Shown here piece after piece: positions 55,151-64,000 of a stretch of DNA of 64,000 bases. The stretch spans positions 447,772,219-447,836,218 of the forward strand of contig OX422211.1 in assembly GCA_949130495.1 (NCBI GenBank), given 5' to 3'. The position numbers and the translations under genes are program-made. This DNA is from Sambucus nigra (lineage: Eukaryota; Streptophyta; Magnoliopsida; Dipsacales; Adoxaceae). The notes under the pieces are model-generated. The model was not told the DNA's origin. It worked only from the letters and a program-made list of their open reading frames with translations, and ran no database searches. The stretch's first letter is position 1. The number at the start of each line of letters is the position of its first letter.

Positions 55151-55877
55151 ATCATCAGTTATGTTTTTGCTATCAATCCATTATTATCTGATTTTTTTTC
55201 ATTGGGGGTGTGTGTTTGATTTTGGGTCACTGTGAATGTTGTGTTATATCTTCTGGTCCAAAAATATGATGTTTTCTGCATTTTTCTTATCATGTGGAGT
55301 TATGAAATGGGTGGTTACTGGATTTCACTGTTTTTAGAATTAAATATTGGAATGATTGTTCTTTGTTTTTTATAGCTTTTTGTTTTAAACATGGACTTTT
55401 TAATGATGATGCATTTGCTTTGGGGATATCATTTTGCTTACTTCTTTTTCTTTTCTTAATTTATTCTTTATAGAACTGTTTTTGTCTTTTTTGCTTTATT
55501 TTGATTATTTTCAAAAAACTTTTGTTTGTGCTTGTATTTGATCATAAGAATGTTGATTGCAGGTGAATAGGAAGATAGACTTGGTGTATGGTGGTGGAAG
55601 TGTTGGGTTAATGGGATTGATTTCACAGAAAGTTTACGATGGAGGTTGCCATGTTCTTGGGTAATTAATTATATATATATATATATATGGCCGATCAGGT
55701 GGAGATCCAAATAATGGGTTTACTAACGGACCACCTCAAAACGACGTAGCTTTTGTGCGAAAATGAAGGTAAAATTACAAGAAAACCCCTAGCTTCACCT
55801 CAAAAAACCCCAAAACTATGTCGTTTTGAGGTGGTCCGTTAGTGAACCTGTTATTTTGGTCCACAGCTGATCAGTTC

Positions 55878-55932
<55 letters not shown>

Positions 55933-58910
55933 CATGAGATAACCGTCTCATCAATTTAAGGAGGGGTTGCTTGGTTAATTTTAGATTTTTCTATATTTTT
56001 TTTTTCCTGCAGGGTTATTCCAAAAGCTCTTGTGCCTCTTGAGGTATCCCAGACTTTAATCTGTGTGACTATGTTTTTAAAATTCAGTATGTCTTGAGTT
56101 GCACTTTTATATTTATCAATAATAGCTTTTTAATTGATATTCTGCTATTTTAACGTGCCCTTTACCATCAACTCTTTGTATGTGAATTGACATCTTGTTT
56201 TTTCCAAAACCTCGATTTGAGTTTACAACACTTCGTACGTGAATTTACCGTTTCGGATTCTTTTTTCGTACAGAAACTGGTCGACTCTGAAACTAAACGA
56301 TCACTTGGTTAACTCTGTTTCCTTATTCTTCATTCTACTTACAGAAGTTAGTCTCTATAAAATTACAAAATGTCACTGTCTCAAAACTATATGCATGGTA
56401 GATTTAGGGGCAGTGTGCATCAGCAATCTAATCCTTGCTAGGGAAGATTTAGAAGAAAAAGTTATTGCATATTCTTGAAGTGCGCTTTTGGTTCGTGTTT
56501 TTGTGTTTTCTGGGAATTCCGAATTGGTAAAATACACATAAAATTTGACGATTAGAAAGGACTTTACATCATGTAATATAAACTCTCGAAATGAATAATG
56601 AGACATTTTGTATGATCCGGGATTCTCATCACAAAATATCAAACGAAACGAGCACTAACACCGCATTTCAGTTTGTGGTGGAAGTGTTTTTTTTCATAAG
56701 CTCGTGTAGAGCAATTTTTATTAAAATGGAAAAATGATGGTACATGCTAATCCCAAATTTGTGGTCCGTTGAAGAAGAGTGATTCTACTCGGACTCAGAT
56801 TGGGACACAAAAATGGGACTCGCTAATGCGGCATCAATCCATGCCTTGAAATTGGAAAATTTTCGAATTCCAAGCCATAAAATGGGGTTCCCAAACATCC
56901 TAGTCAATTTTTAACTCATTGGAGAACAAAGAGCCCAAATGAACATTTTGTTAATTGTTAACCCCGGTGACGTTGACAGATATCCGGTGAAACTGTTGGA
57001 GAAGTAAGGATCGTTTCAGATATGCATGAACGTAAAGCGGAAATGGCTCGAGAGTCCGATGCTTTTATTGCACTTCCGGGTAATTTTCTTAAAAGTTATG
57101 TTTCTCGAACACAAAAGTATTTATGTTTCCATCCCATTTTATAAATTAGTAATTTAGATTTCTCAATAAATTTCAGGAGGATATGGAACCATGGAAGAGG
57201 TATTAGAGATGATAACATGGTCACAACTTGGAATTCATAAAAAACCAGTGAGTTGTCAACTTTATCCTTTAAGGCCCCAATTGATGTGCACAATAAGAGT
57301 TGGAACGTATAATTTTAGGGTCATTTGGCATTCGGCCCTTATATGTTTTTCGGTTCCCAAAGTGAGATATGGCAAAACAAAGGTGGCTAAAGGCCAAATG
57401 AACCATAATTGTATAGTTTTATCTTTACAGTTTACCCCTAGAGATAATTGCATAATTAAACATACCCCCAAGAAGATTAAAAATTAGACTTAACCCCCCT
57501 GCCCCCCACCCCCCGTGCATAAAATAGATACTGCATAAGGTACAAGTGGGTGGATGCACATGTCGTGGGGGTGGGGTGGGGGGTGGGGGAGTTGGTGTTA
57601 AGTCTAATCTTTGAACTTCAAAGGCAAAGTCAAACAACCTTAATTTTATCTTGTTGAGACGGGATAAATTTGTTCCATTTTACATTTTTATCTGGCACAT
57701 CTTGATGAAGGTAATATGTATCCACATAATTTTTGTATAGGTTGGTCTACTAAACGTCGATGGGTACTATAACTCTTTGCTCGCATTATTTGATAACGGT
57801 GTTGAAGAAGGTTTTATTAAGCCAGGTGCTCGACACATAGTTCTTTCTGCCTCAACTGCCAAAGAGCTTTTGATACAGATGGAGGTACTGATCCAACATG
57901 CATATTTACAAGTTTTCTGCAAGAAATAATATGATCAGGGCTTGTGGTTTTTATAGGGACATTTAGTTCCCCAAAATTTAGAGTTTACTTGACTTTAGCC
58001 GCCAAAGTTTTCACTAGTTGAACTTTGGACCCCCATTTTGTAAAGTTCCATTAGTTGATTGTTACATGACACCAAAATATCCCTTGACTAATTATATATA
58101 AAATAGCAAGGGTTAAAGTGTAATTATATATAAAACACTAGGGACTAAAGTATGAGTAGTCATTTTCTATGATAACAGAACTGTGTTTTCTATGTATTTA
58201 TACATTATTTAATAGTTTTTATATTTCTACAACTCATTGACTTTGGATTTGTAATATTCATGCTATGTCAACTATGCACTTAGACCCTTTCTTGCATCCC
58301 TTTTCTTTTGAGTCCTTCTACCCCGACACACAATCGCGACACAAATGACGTGTTGCACCTTTATTCGCTCGTGCCTGGGCTTCACACGCCCGGACATGAG
58401 TGAATAAGGATGTGACGCATCAATTGTATCACACTTTTGTATCGCAAAATTGTGTCGGCCTAGCAGTTTCGTTTTCTTTTTGTTGGTGTTTTCTTTATTC
58501 TCCACATCAAATACATGCATGTCACATCTTTTGTGATTGTAAGATTCTTATTTGCCAAGTCTTTTGTAGTCAACATAGTGAAAAAATGATGTTTTTAAAA
58601 CTTTGGTAATAGTGGGGCAGGCTTATTAAAATAACAGTGCGAAGTTGCTAAAATAATAGTGCAGTTTATGAACCTCAAACTAAGTTCAAAAAACACGTAT
58701 TTTCGACAAAATAGTTAAATGCCCCTAGTTTCTAACGGGAAATCATTATTGATGAAATTGAAATGGCCTTAATATGTATAAGGTATAAACTCAATTATTT
58801 TTATCTTATTTTTTTGTTTTATTTTGCAGAAATACACACCTTCTCATGAACTTGTTGCCCCTCATGAAAGTTGGGAGATGAAGCAACTTGGTAATTATCC
58901 AAAGGGATAG
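52604..58910 (+). CDS. LOG8: LOG8-like cytokinin riboside 5'-monophosphate phosphoribohydrolase, 7 exons
   Basis: LONELY GUY enzymes release active cytokinin base from its nucleotide in one step. Coding exons: 52604-52714, 55563-55660, 56013-56043, 56980-57079, 57177-57247, 57741-57884 and 58830-58910. They sum to 636 nt and encode 211 residues. All introns are GT-AG and the frame is unbroken. Visible motifs are [10 protein letters not shown] (about 13-22), the nucleotide-binding GGGSVGLMG (47-55), MHERKAEM with Arg98 and Lys99, and the family signature PGGYGTMEE (113-121), whose last Glu is reported as essential. Length and the C-terminal [12 protein letters not shown] stretch fit LOG proteins, closest from memory to Arabidopsis LOG8. 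LOGs have no targeting signal and act in cytosol and nucleus. Introns 1, 2 and 5 contain repeats. It appears functional, and is the only host gene seen here. The subgroup number is an assignment by recall. Confidence 0.95.
52800..54480 (+). repeat. Intronic minisatellite, about 11 units of about 140 or 160 bp (LOG intron 1)
   Basis: The anchor GTGATTTTGTGA(A/G)GTGGG recurs at about 52809, 52969, 53132, 53272, 53433, 53573, 53730, 53872, 54011, 54171 and 54333. Spacings are about 160, 163, 140, 161, 140, 157, 142, 139, 160 and 162. The longer units carry an extra CTTGGTTTCATTAAC-like segment after ATTGTT; the shorter ones lack it. Confidence 0.88.
54481..55350 (+). repeat. Second, longer-period repeat in LOG intron 1
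   Basis: Four diverged units share TGTGAATGTTGGGTTATATCTTTTGG, then AAAATATGATCTTTTCTGCA, then GTGGAGTTATGAA(C/A)TGG. The last element falls at about 54608, 54808, 55023 and 55302. A TA run interrupts at about 55110-55146. They begin with the same GGTGATTTTGT anchor as the first array and so probably derive from it. Confidence 0.7.
55690..55875. mobile_element. MITE in LOG intron 2
   Basis: Inverted repeats of about 60 bp. The left arm contains CTAACGGACCACCTCAAAACGA and its complement is near 55825-55860, with ends near CCGATCAG and CTGATCAG. It is bounded by TA runs on both sides. There is no coding capacity. Confidence 0.8.
55876..55930 (+). repeat. (TA)n(TG)n microsatellite in LOG intron 2
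   Basis: A TA run followed by a TG run of about 34 bp. Confidence 0.95.
57484..57607. mobile_element. Small C/G-rich fold-back in LOG intron 5
   Basis: TTAGACTTAAC at 57484 and GTTAAGTCTAA at 57597-57607 form the outer arms. Inside are a C-run block (57493-57515) and a G-run block (57565-57590) that also pair. The G-run strand has four or more runs of at least four G. Size is about 124 bp. It may be a MITE remnant. Confidence 0.7.
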
Positions 58911-59215
58911 AATCCACAATTAATTTCTTGTTGGTGGTTGGTCTTTATCTCATATCAATTCTTGATGTAATTCATAAAAGATTAAGATGCGTCTGAGAAT
59001 ATGTGGTGGGTCCATATATAAGGCATTCCTATGTACTTGGTCAATCTTTGTGGTTTTAATTATAGTTGAATCATCTTTTTTGCTGTTTGCACCACCACCG
59101 TTGAGTTATAATACAATAGTCAATCAATCCAACTATTGTATGGTCAATAATGCTCTTACCACTAAGAAGGAAATGAACGAGCTAGAAAATTGACGTGAAG
59201 TTATTGGATACTAGG
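58911..59215 (+). other. 3' UTR and downstream flank of the LOG8-like gene
   Basis: Holds the presumed 3' UTR; an AATTCATAAAAGATTAAG stretch near 58970 could support polyadenylation. No other feature. Confidence 0.5.
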
Positions 59216-59224
59216 AAAGCCAAG

Positions 59225-59399
59225 GGGTCACTCTCAGTGCGATAACAAACATCTGGCGTGGGTTCGATACTTATCTCCCTCTGCGAGTCTGTGACTTACA
59301 TTGTTGGCATCTTGTGGGGTCGAGCTCAGCCGGGCAGCGTTCATAGAGTGGCGCTGGCCAGAGAAGGTCTCACAAAAAATAAATAAATAACAAAAAAAA
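59225..59399 (+). mobile_element. SINE-like insertion with 9-bp target duplication
   Basis: About 175 bp begins GGGTCACTCTCAGTGCGATAAC, resembling a Pol III box A region, and has a box B match GGTTCGATAC at 59261-59270. It ends in an A-rich tail with AAAT repeats. The flanks AAAGCCAAG at 59216-59224 and 59400-59408 are identical. Box A/B spacing, tail and variable-length duplication together fit a tRNA-derived SINE. The family is not identified. Confidence 0.75.
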
Positions 59400-59408
59400 A
59401 AAGCCAAG

Positions 59409-60480
59409 TTGCCTCCATTTTGAAATTTGAGCATGGTTTTATGCAAATGATTTTGTTAAAATTTGGATTATGTAGTTTATATAAACTATTTAGATTTAAG
59501 AATGATGCAATATGTGCGGTTATATGGTTTGGCAGAATATCAAAGGGGTGATGGGAAAGATATTTTGTTCTCTTTTATTATTATTTTATTTATTTATTTA
59601 TAATTTACAAATTTACATAGCTAAAGGTAATAAACCCAAAACTTTTAATAAAACCTAAAACCCTCACAAGTCTTATTTTTAGTCTTTTTTTTTTCTTTTG
59701 TCACTAATTAAGATCCTTAAATTATGTTGTGTGTTGTTTATTTTGTTGGTTGTAAGCTAACTTGTAACCGTAATTTCTGAATTAGTTAATTTTCTATTGT
59801 GCCTTGATATAATTGTCCACTAATGGAATGAATTTTTATGGTATGTTTTGAATATTTGATGATAAATAGTTGGGACACTACACAACATGATTTAGAGGTC
59901 AATGGCTCAATTTCTCTATCTAATTCATCTTAAAAGAAATTGTGGTGATTACAAAAGTAGTCCAATAACATTATTTATAGGCTAAGTTATCTTCTTGGTC
60001 AAGATAACCCTAAAAGGTAAAATGACTAAAGAAGGTATACTAGAATATTCGAAGAGAATATTATCGTCAACTACCTTTACTAACTAAAAGAGGGAAAATA
60101 CTAAACTATTCGTATACATTATTCTCCTCCACTTGAAAAGGCTCATCCTGAGTGGTGGAGGTTGGCAGCAAAAGAGGAAAGCAACCATCAATAAACTACC
60201 CCAATTGAGAAATAAGTTTTCCTCATAAACGTCACGTGTATTGGCAAACAAAAAGGAATTGGCGAGCAGAAATACGGCCCCAAAATTTATCACGATGAAA
60301 ATTAAGAGTGCATGTGCACAAAACCAATATGGACGAAAGGTCCCCAATTAAAATTAATTATCTAAAAATAGACAAGCTTTCCCTTTAATTCCTTATTAAG
60401 GTTAATAAAGACAACACCTAAGGTCTATGTAATAGATTATTTACCAAACAGATTAAACCAAGTCTTATCTTCAATATTAG
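59409..60480 (-). other. LTR-like debris, minus strand
   Basis: On the minus strand TTAGCCTATAAATAATG (about 59968-59984) looks like an LTR TATA box, preceded by a transition region with a CCACTCAGGATGAGCC string near 60140-60160. LTR ends were not found. No gene. Confidence 0.3.
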
Positions 60481-61590
60481 GTGACTTAATCTAAGTGATG
60501 AAAATATAAACAATAAACACAACACCAAGGCGTGGGAGAAAAAACCCAAAACAGAAAAAAATCTAGGACTGACAGAATGACAAATGGAGTATAGTAGGAC
60601 TTACAGAGGGGAACTAGGCCTTACGACCCTAATGCATAACTTCATCCTAATGCACTTTCATACCATATCTCCATCACGGAAGGCATCAACAGCTAGAGCC
60701 CGCTTCACAACCGCCATCGATTTTGATCGTGACCAATGTCTTCTTCAATGCCAAAAACAATAATCCTTCTTTTGAAGTGGAAGAAAAACTTTGAGTTCCA
60801 AGTCTTTGAACAAGATTGAGAACCCTCTAATAAATGCAGTACCACTTCCTAGGTGTGTGAAAATACTAAGTGAAAGTGTTTTTGAAATATCGGCTAACTA
60901 ATAAATCTCCCAATATATTTTTCAGATGAGTAAAATCAAAAAATAACTCAAGAACAAGATTTGTTCAAAGTCTTAAAAAGATATAAAGTAAATAAATTTA
61001 CTCTAAAATATTTTTAGATTTCACAAGTAATGAAACTTAACATATCTCAAAAATATAAAGAGAATAAAAATAAGATTAAAACTTAGAAGAATCCAAGATT
61101 AAAAAAAATGAAATTTTTTATCTTTGTAAAATAAATCTCTTTTAAAAATGAATCTTATAACATATATGCATAAGCATGTAAAAAGATTGCCTCGCGAGAA
61201 GATTCACAAAAAATACACTAATCACACACTTCTTCAATTGAAGTTCAAACCTACATAAATATACTCTCAAGCGCGCAAGAGAAGCTTGGGGGACAAATAG
61301 GTAAGGTGTAGGATTTCTATGAAGTGACAAGATGTAAAGGGTAAAAGATATGGCACGATCTCTGGTTTTGCACGAGTTTATAAAAACGATACACATAATC
61401 TAACAAAAAGCTTTTGGCGCCAGACGGTGTTCGCTGGAGCTTCGTTCCAGCGAATTTATTCTTCGTTGTTGCGAGGATTCAACAAACTCAAGTCGCTACA
61501 AAATACACCAAAATCCCTAGTCAGTAGCATGGTCAACGAAAGACCTTCGTTCTAATGAAGCTGCCTTCGCTGGGAGGATATACTTTAAGT

Positions 61591-61636
<46 letters not shown>

Positions 61637-61917
61637 ACAAGCCATACATAGACACACACGCAAAGAATTATATTTTCTAATTATGAAAGTTGCAATTTGT
61701 GTGAAAAAAGAGCATAAGAGTCTCTAAGTCCTTTTTACATTTCCTATGAGTGGTAAATAGAGGATACTGCATCGTGAATATATCCAACGAAAGATTTGAA
61801 CGAAGCTTATCCCGAACGACCGTAAGGATAAGACTTAAAATATATTTTGGAATGGAATATGACAATATAGTCTGATGGAGAACAATATGAGTATCACGCA
61901 TACTCTTACAGTGTCAA
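60481..61917 (-). other. LTR-like stretch, minus strand, with inverted-repeat cluster
   Basis: On the minus strand the TATA-like TTTTTATAAACTCGTG (about 61373-61388) follows an inverted repeat: TTCGCTGGA at 61430-61438 pairs with TCCAGCGAA at 61447-61455, and further CTTCG/GAAG motifs occur near 61543-61575. A U5-like end with CCTTGGTGTTGTG lies near 60515-60530. A TA run occupies about 61594-61634. No protein is recognised. Confidence 0.4.
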
Positions 61918-64000
61918 ATGTGGTCTGAATCTCCTGTGATGAGCACCCACGAGGTGAGGTGCTTTAATTCGATCACCGAATGCACCTCAAATGCCTCTCA
62001 AAATACCCCCTTATCAATCTCGGCTACCCAAAATAATGTGTCATCATCAAGAGAAACAATTGGTAAACTCATCCCATCAAAGTCAATTTCGTTTTCAAAG
62101 AGTGGGAATAAATTAGTTATATCATACGACCCCACCTCTCGAAAATGGGCACGAGTCATCCAACCATTCTCAACAAAGATGTTAAAGAAGTCTCTGATAC
62201 ACAACCTAACCTCTTTTTACCCATTTATGGAAAAGAATTTCCCAAGCTTAAATAAAAATGTATAAATGTTTCTTGAAATATTCTATGTTAAAATATTTTA
62301 TTTGTTATCCAGGAACATATCCTTGACAATGTTGGTCTGTCAAATGCTTGATTTTTGTACATGCGTCCATTTATGTCTGGGTCAGGTTGCATTGCATCTC
62401 TTCATCAGCTTCAGAGACTCCGAATGGACTTTTGGAGATTTTCGAATGTGGTATATGACCTTAACACACCTTAGGCCTCCCAAACTTTTCCTTCACTTTT
62501 CTCACATTTTAGGTTTTTTTATTTTTAAAATGTCACATTTTTCATGTGTAAAAAGATCCTTTCAAGATGGGGGAATTTTTGAATGTGTATCTTTTTGCCC
62601 AAAACCATGCACGCGATATGGATTTGGCACCATGCGCATGGGCTCTAGTCAGCAGAAGGGTAAAATTAGCTTTTAACTCCATTTTTAAAGGATTGGTGCA
62701 CATTGTCATAAACAGTCTAAGTGCATGGTCTAATGGGCATGTGAAAAAAATATTTTTTACTATAAAAAAAATTGCCCCCGATCTATTTTTCAATCATATC
62801 TCTCATTTTTACTTTACAAAATTTTCAATTGGGAGAGCTTCTCTTTATCTCTCTAGAAAGTTAATGTGAGATTTACTTTTTCTTCACTTTAATTGAAATA
62901 TTATATGAGATAATTTTGAGTGATTCAACCTTAGAAAACTTATCCTTCATTATTTTCCATTTAAGAAATCCAATTGAGAGATCAATAAGGAGAAAAATCT
63001 AGGTTTTAAGAATTGGTCCATAGTGAGAGCTTGTAAGGGAACTCAAGCTATGAATATATATGATCATCTTCACTTTTTCTAGTGGATTAATCGTAGCATC
63101 CTGAGAATTTTTTCCTTGGGTGAGATTTTTCCTTGTATGACTTGGTGTTGTGATCAATTTCACATTTACTTTTATTCATAACACATAACCTCATATAATT
63201 TTAGACATACAGTTGATTTAGGTTGTTAGATGTTTAGGTCTCACATAATTTCAATTTGATCAACCTAATTTGGAAAAATCTCACATAATCACAAATAAAT
63301 TTGAAATTAAATTTAATCAGATACAAGTGTTAAATATCCATACTAATTCATTGCAGTAGAACTCAAAGGCTTGTGAATCTTAATTTGATTGGTTTGACAA
63401 CATTTTTCCTATATTAAAGTTGGATCTCATCATTTAAAGGATAAGTGCTTAATAATGTTTTTTTTACCAAAAGTCTCATTTACTAAATATGTAGTCAAAT
63501 AGATACTGCGATCTTTTCTTGCTCCAATAGGTCCCATGAAAAACTATTTTTGCTTTAATAGGCAATATTTTTAAACATGTAGTGGATACTCACTACATCT
63601 ATAATTATAACATTGAGAAAATTTTATTTTGATAGGATCAATTCGGAAATGTCTCATATAAACATTACTTATTTCTCAAGTTCTCTTTGATAATTTTCCT
63701 AAGTGAGTGTGAGTTTGAATTTCATACTGCAAATCATTCATCGTATTTGAATTTTTTTAGATTTTTTTTATTTCATAAGTTTGTTATAATATCATCCAAA
63801 TATGTTTTCGAAAATCTGAACAAGTGTTTGAAAGGTATTGGAAAAGTTTAGTTTTTCACAAGCGAAATTTATATTGACCAATGTTTATGCGCGTGTCTTA
63901 TTCACCCCTTCCCTAGGACATTAGCAAACCTAATCCCCATTTTCATTAAGAAAAAACTTCAAATCTCCAACCCAGATATGGATAATCCAACTGTCTTCCT
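61918..64000 (+). other. Right edge, LTR-like in part, no gene recognised
   Basis: Frames at 61918-62265 and 62266-62676 show no recognised domain. The part near 63000-63180 (TCCTTGGGTGAGATTTTTCC; CTTGGTGTTGTGATC) and the string TTATTCACCCCTTCCCTAGGACA near 63899-63921 are in the style of a copia-type LTR end, plus strand, continuing beyond the window. Confidence 0.3.

Noticed and set aside
61918..62265. 115-codon frame on the plus strand
   Set aside because: No recognised domain; the opposite strand is also open, and the region looks like repeat debris.

Overview
The window is nuclear DNA of a flowering plant, most likely a eudicot. It is AT-rich and has no operon structure. It holds one intron-containing host gene, a LONELY GUY (LOG) cytokinin-activating enzyme closest in my memory to the LOG8 type, surrounded by nested and decayed retrotransposons. 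No genus is claimed.

Left part (1 to about 36 kb). Positions 1-7842 are a decayed Ty3/gypsy element of the Tat/Ogre clade: 5' LTR end, primer-binding site (PBS), gag, protease, reverse transcriptase, RNase H and a second, archaeal-type RNase H. It breaks off before integrase. It abuts a rearranged minus-strand element with a long LTR (about 7843-10132 and 20535-22155). That LTR was itself split by a plus-strand relative of the same family (10133-20529, LTRs about 3 kb, target duplication GTATG, tRNA-iMet PBS, no recognisable proteins). Next is a gag-only Ty1/copia element of SIRE-like type (23531-35843). Its 3' LTR is split by a third kind of element (28977-35395, tRNA-Asp PBS), which carries one unfamiliar acidic ORF instead of gag-pol.

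Middle part (36 to 52 kb). This holds a 301-bp fold-back MITE, simple repeats, an LTR-like tail ending at 40783, a broken copia gag, and a minus-strand LTR split by a fourth element (44852-50376). That fourth element carries one intact ORF for a coiled-coil protein with a CCHC zinc knuckle and lacks the usual capsid-type gag domain.

Right part (52 to 64 kb). The LOG8-like gene has seven coding exons (52604-58910) and encodes 211 residues. Intron 1 is about 2.8 kb and mostly tandem repeat; intron 2 holds a MITE and intron 5 a C/G-rich fold-back. A SINE-like insertion with a 9-bp target duplication follows the gene at 59225-59399. The rest is LTR-like debris.

No element seen here encodes an integrase, so all would need proteins supplied in trans. 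The most striking cross-element pattern is that several unrelated LTR families carry clusters of palindromes or inverted-repeat pairs just upstream of their TATA boxes.
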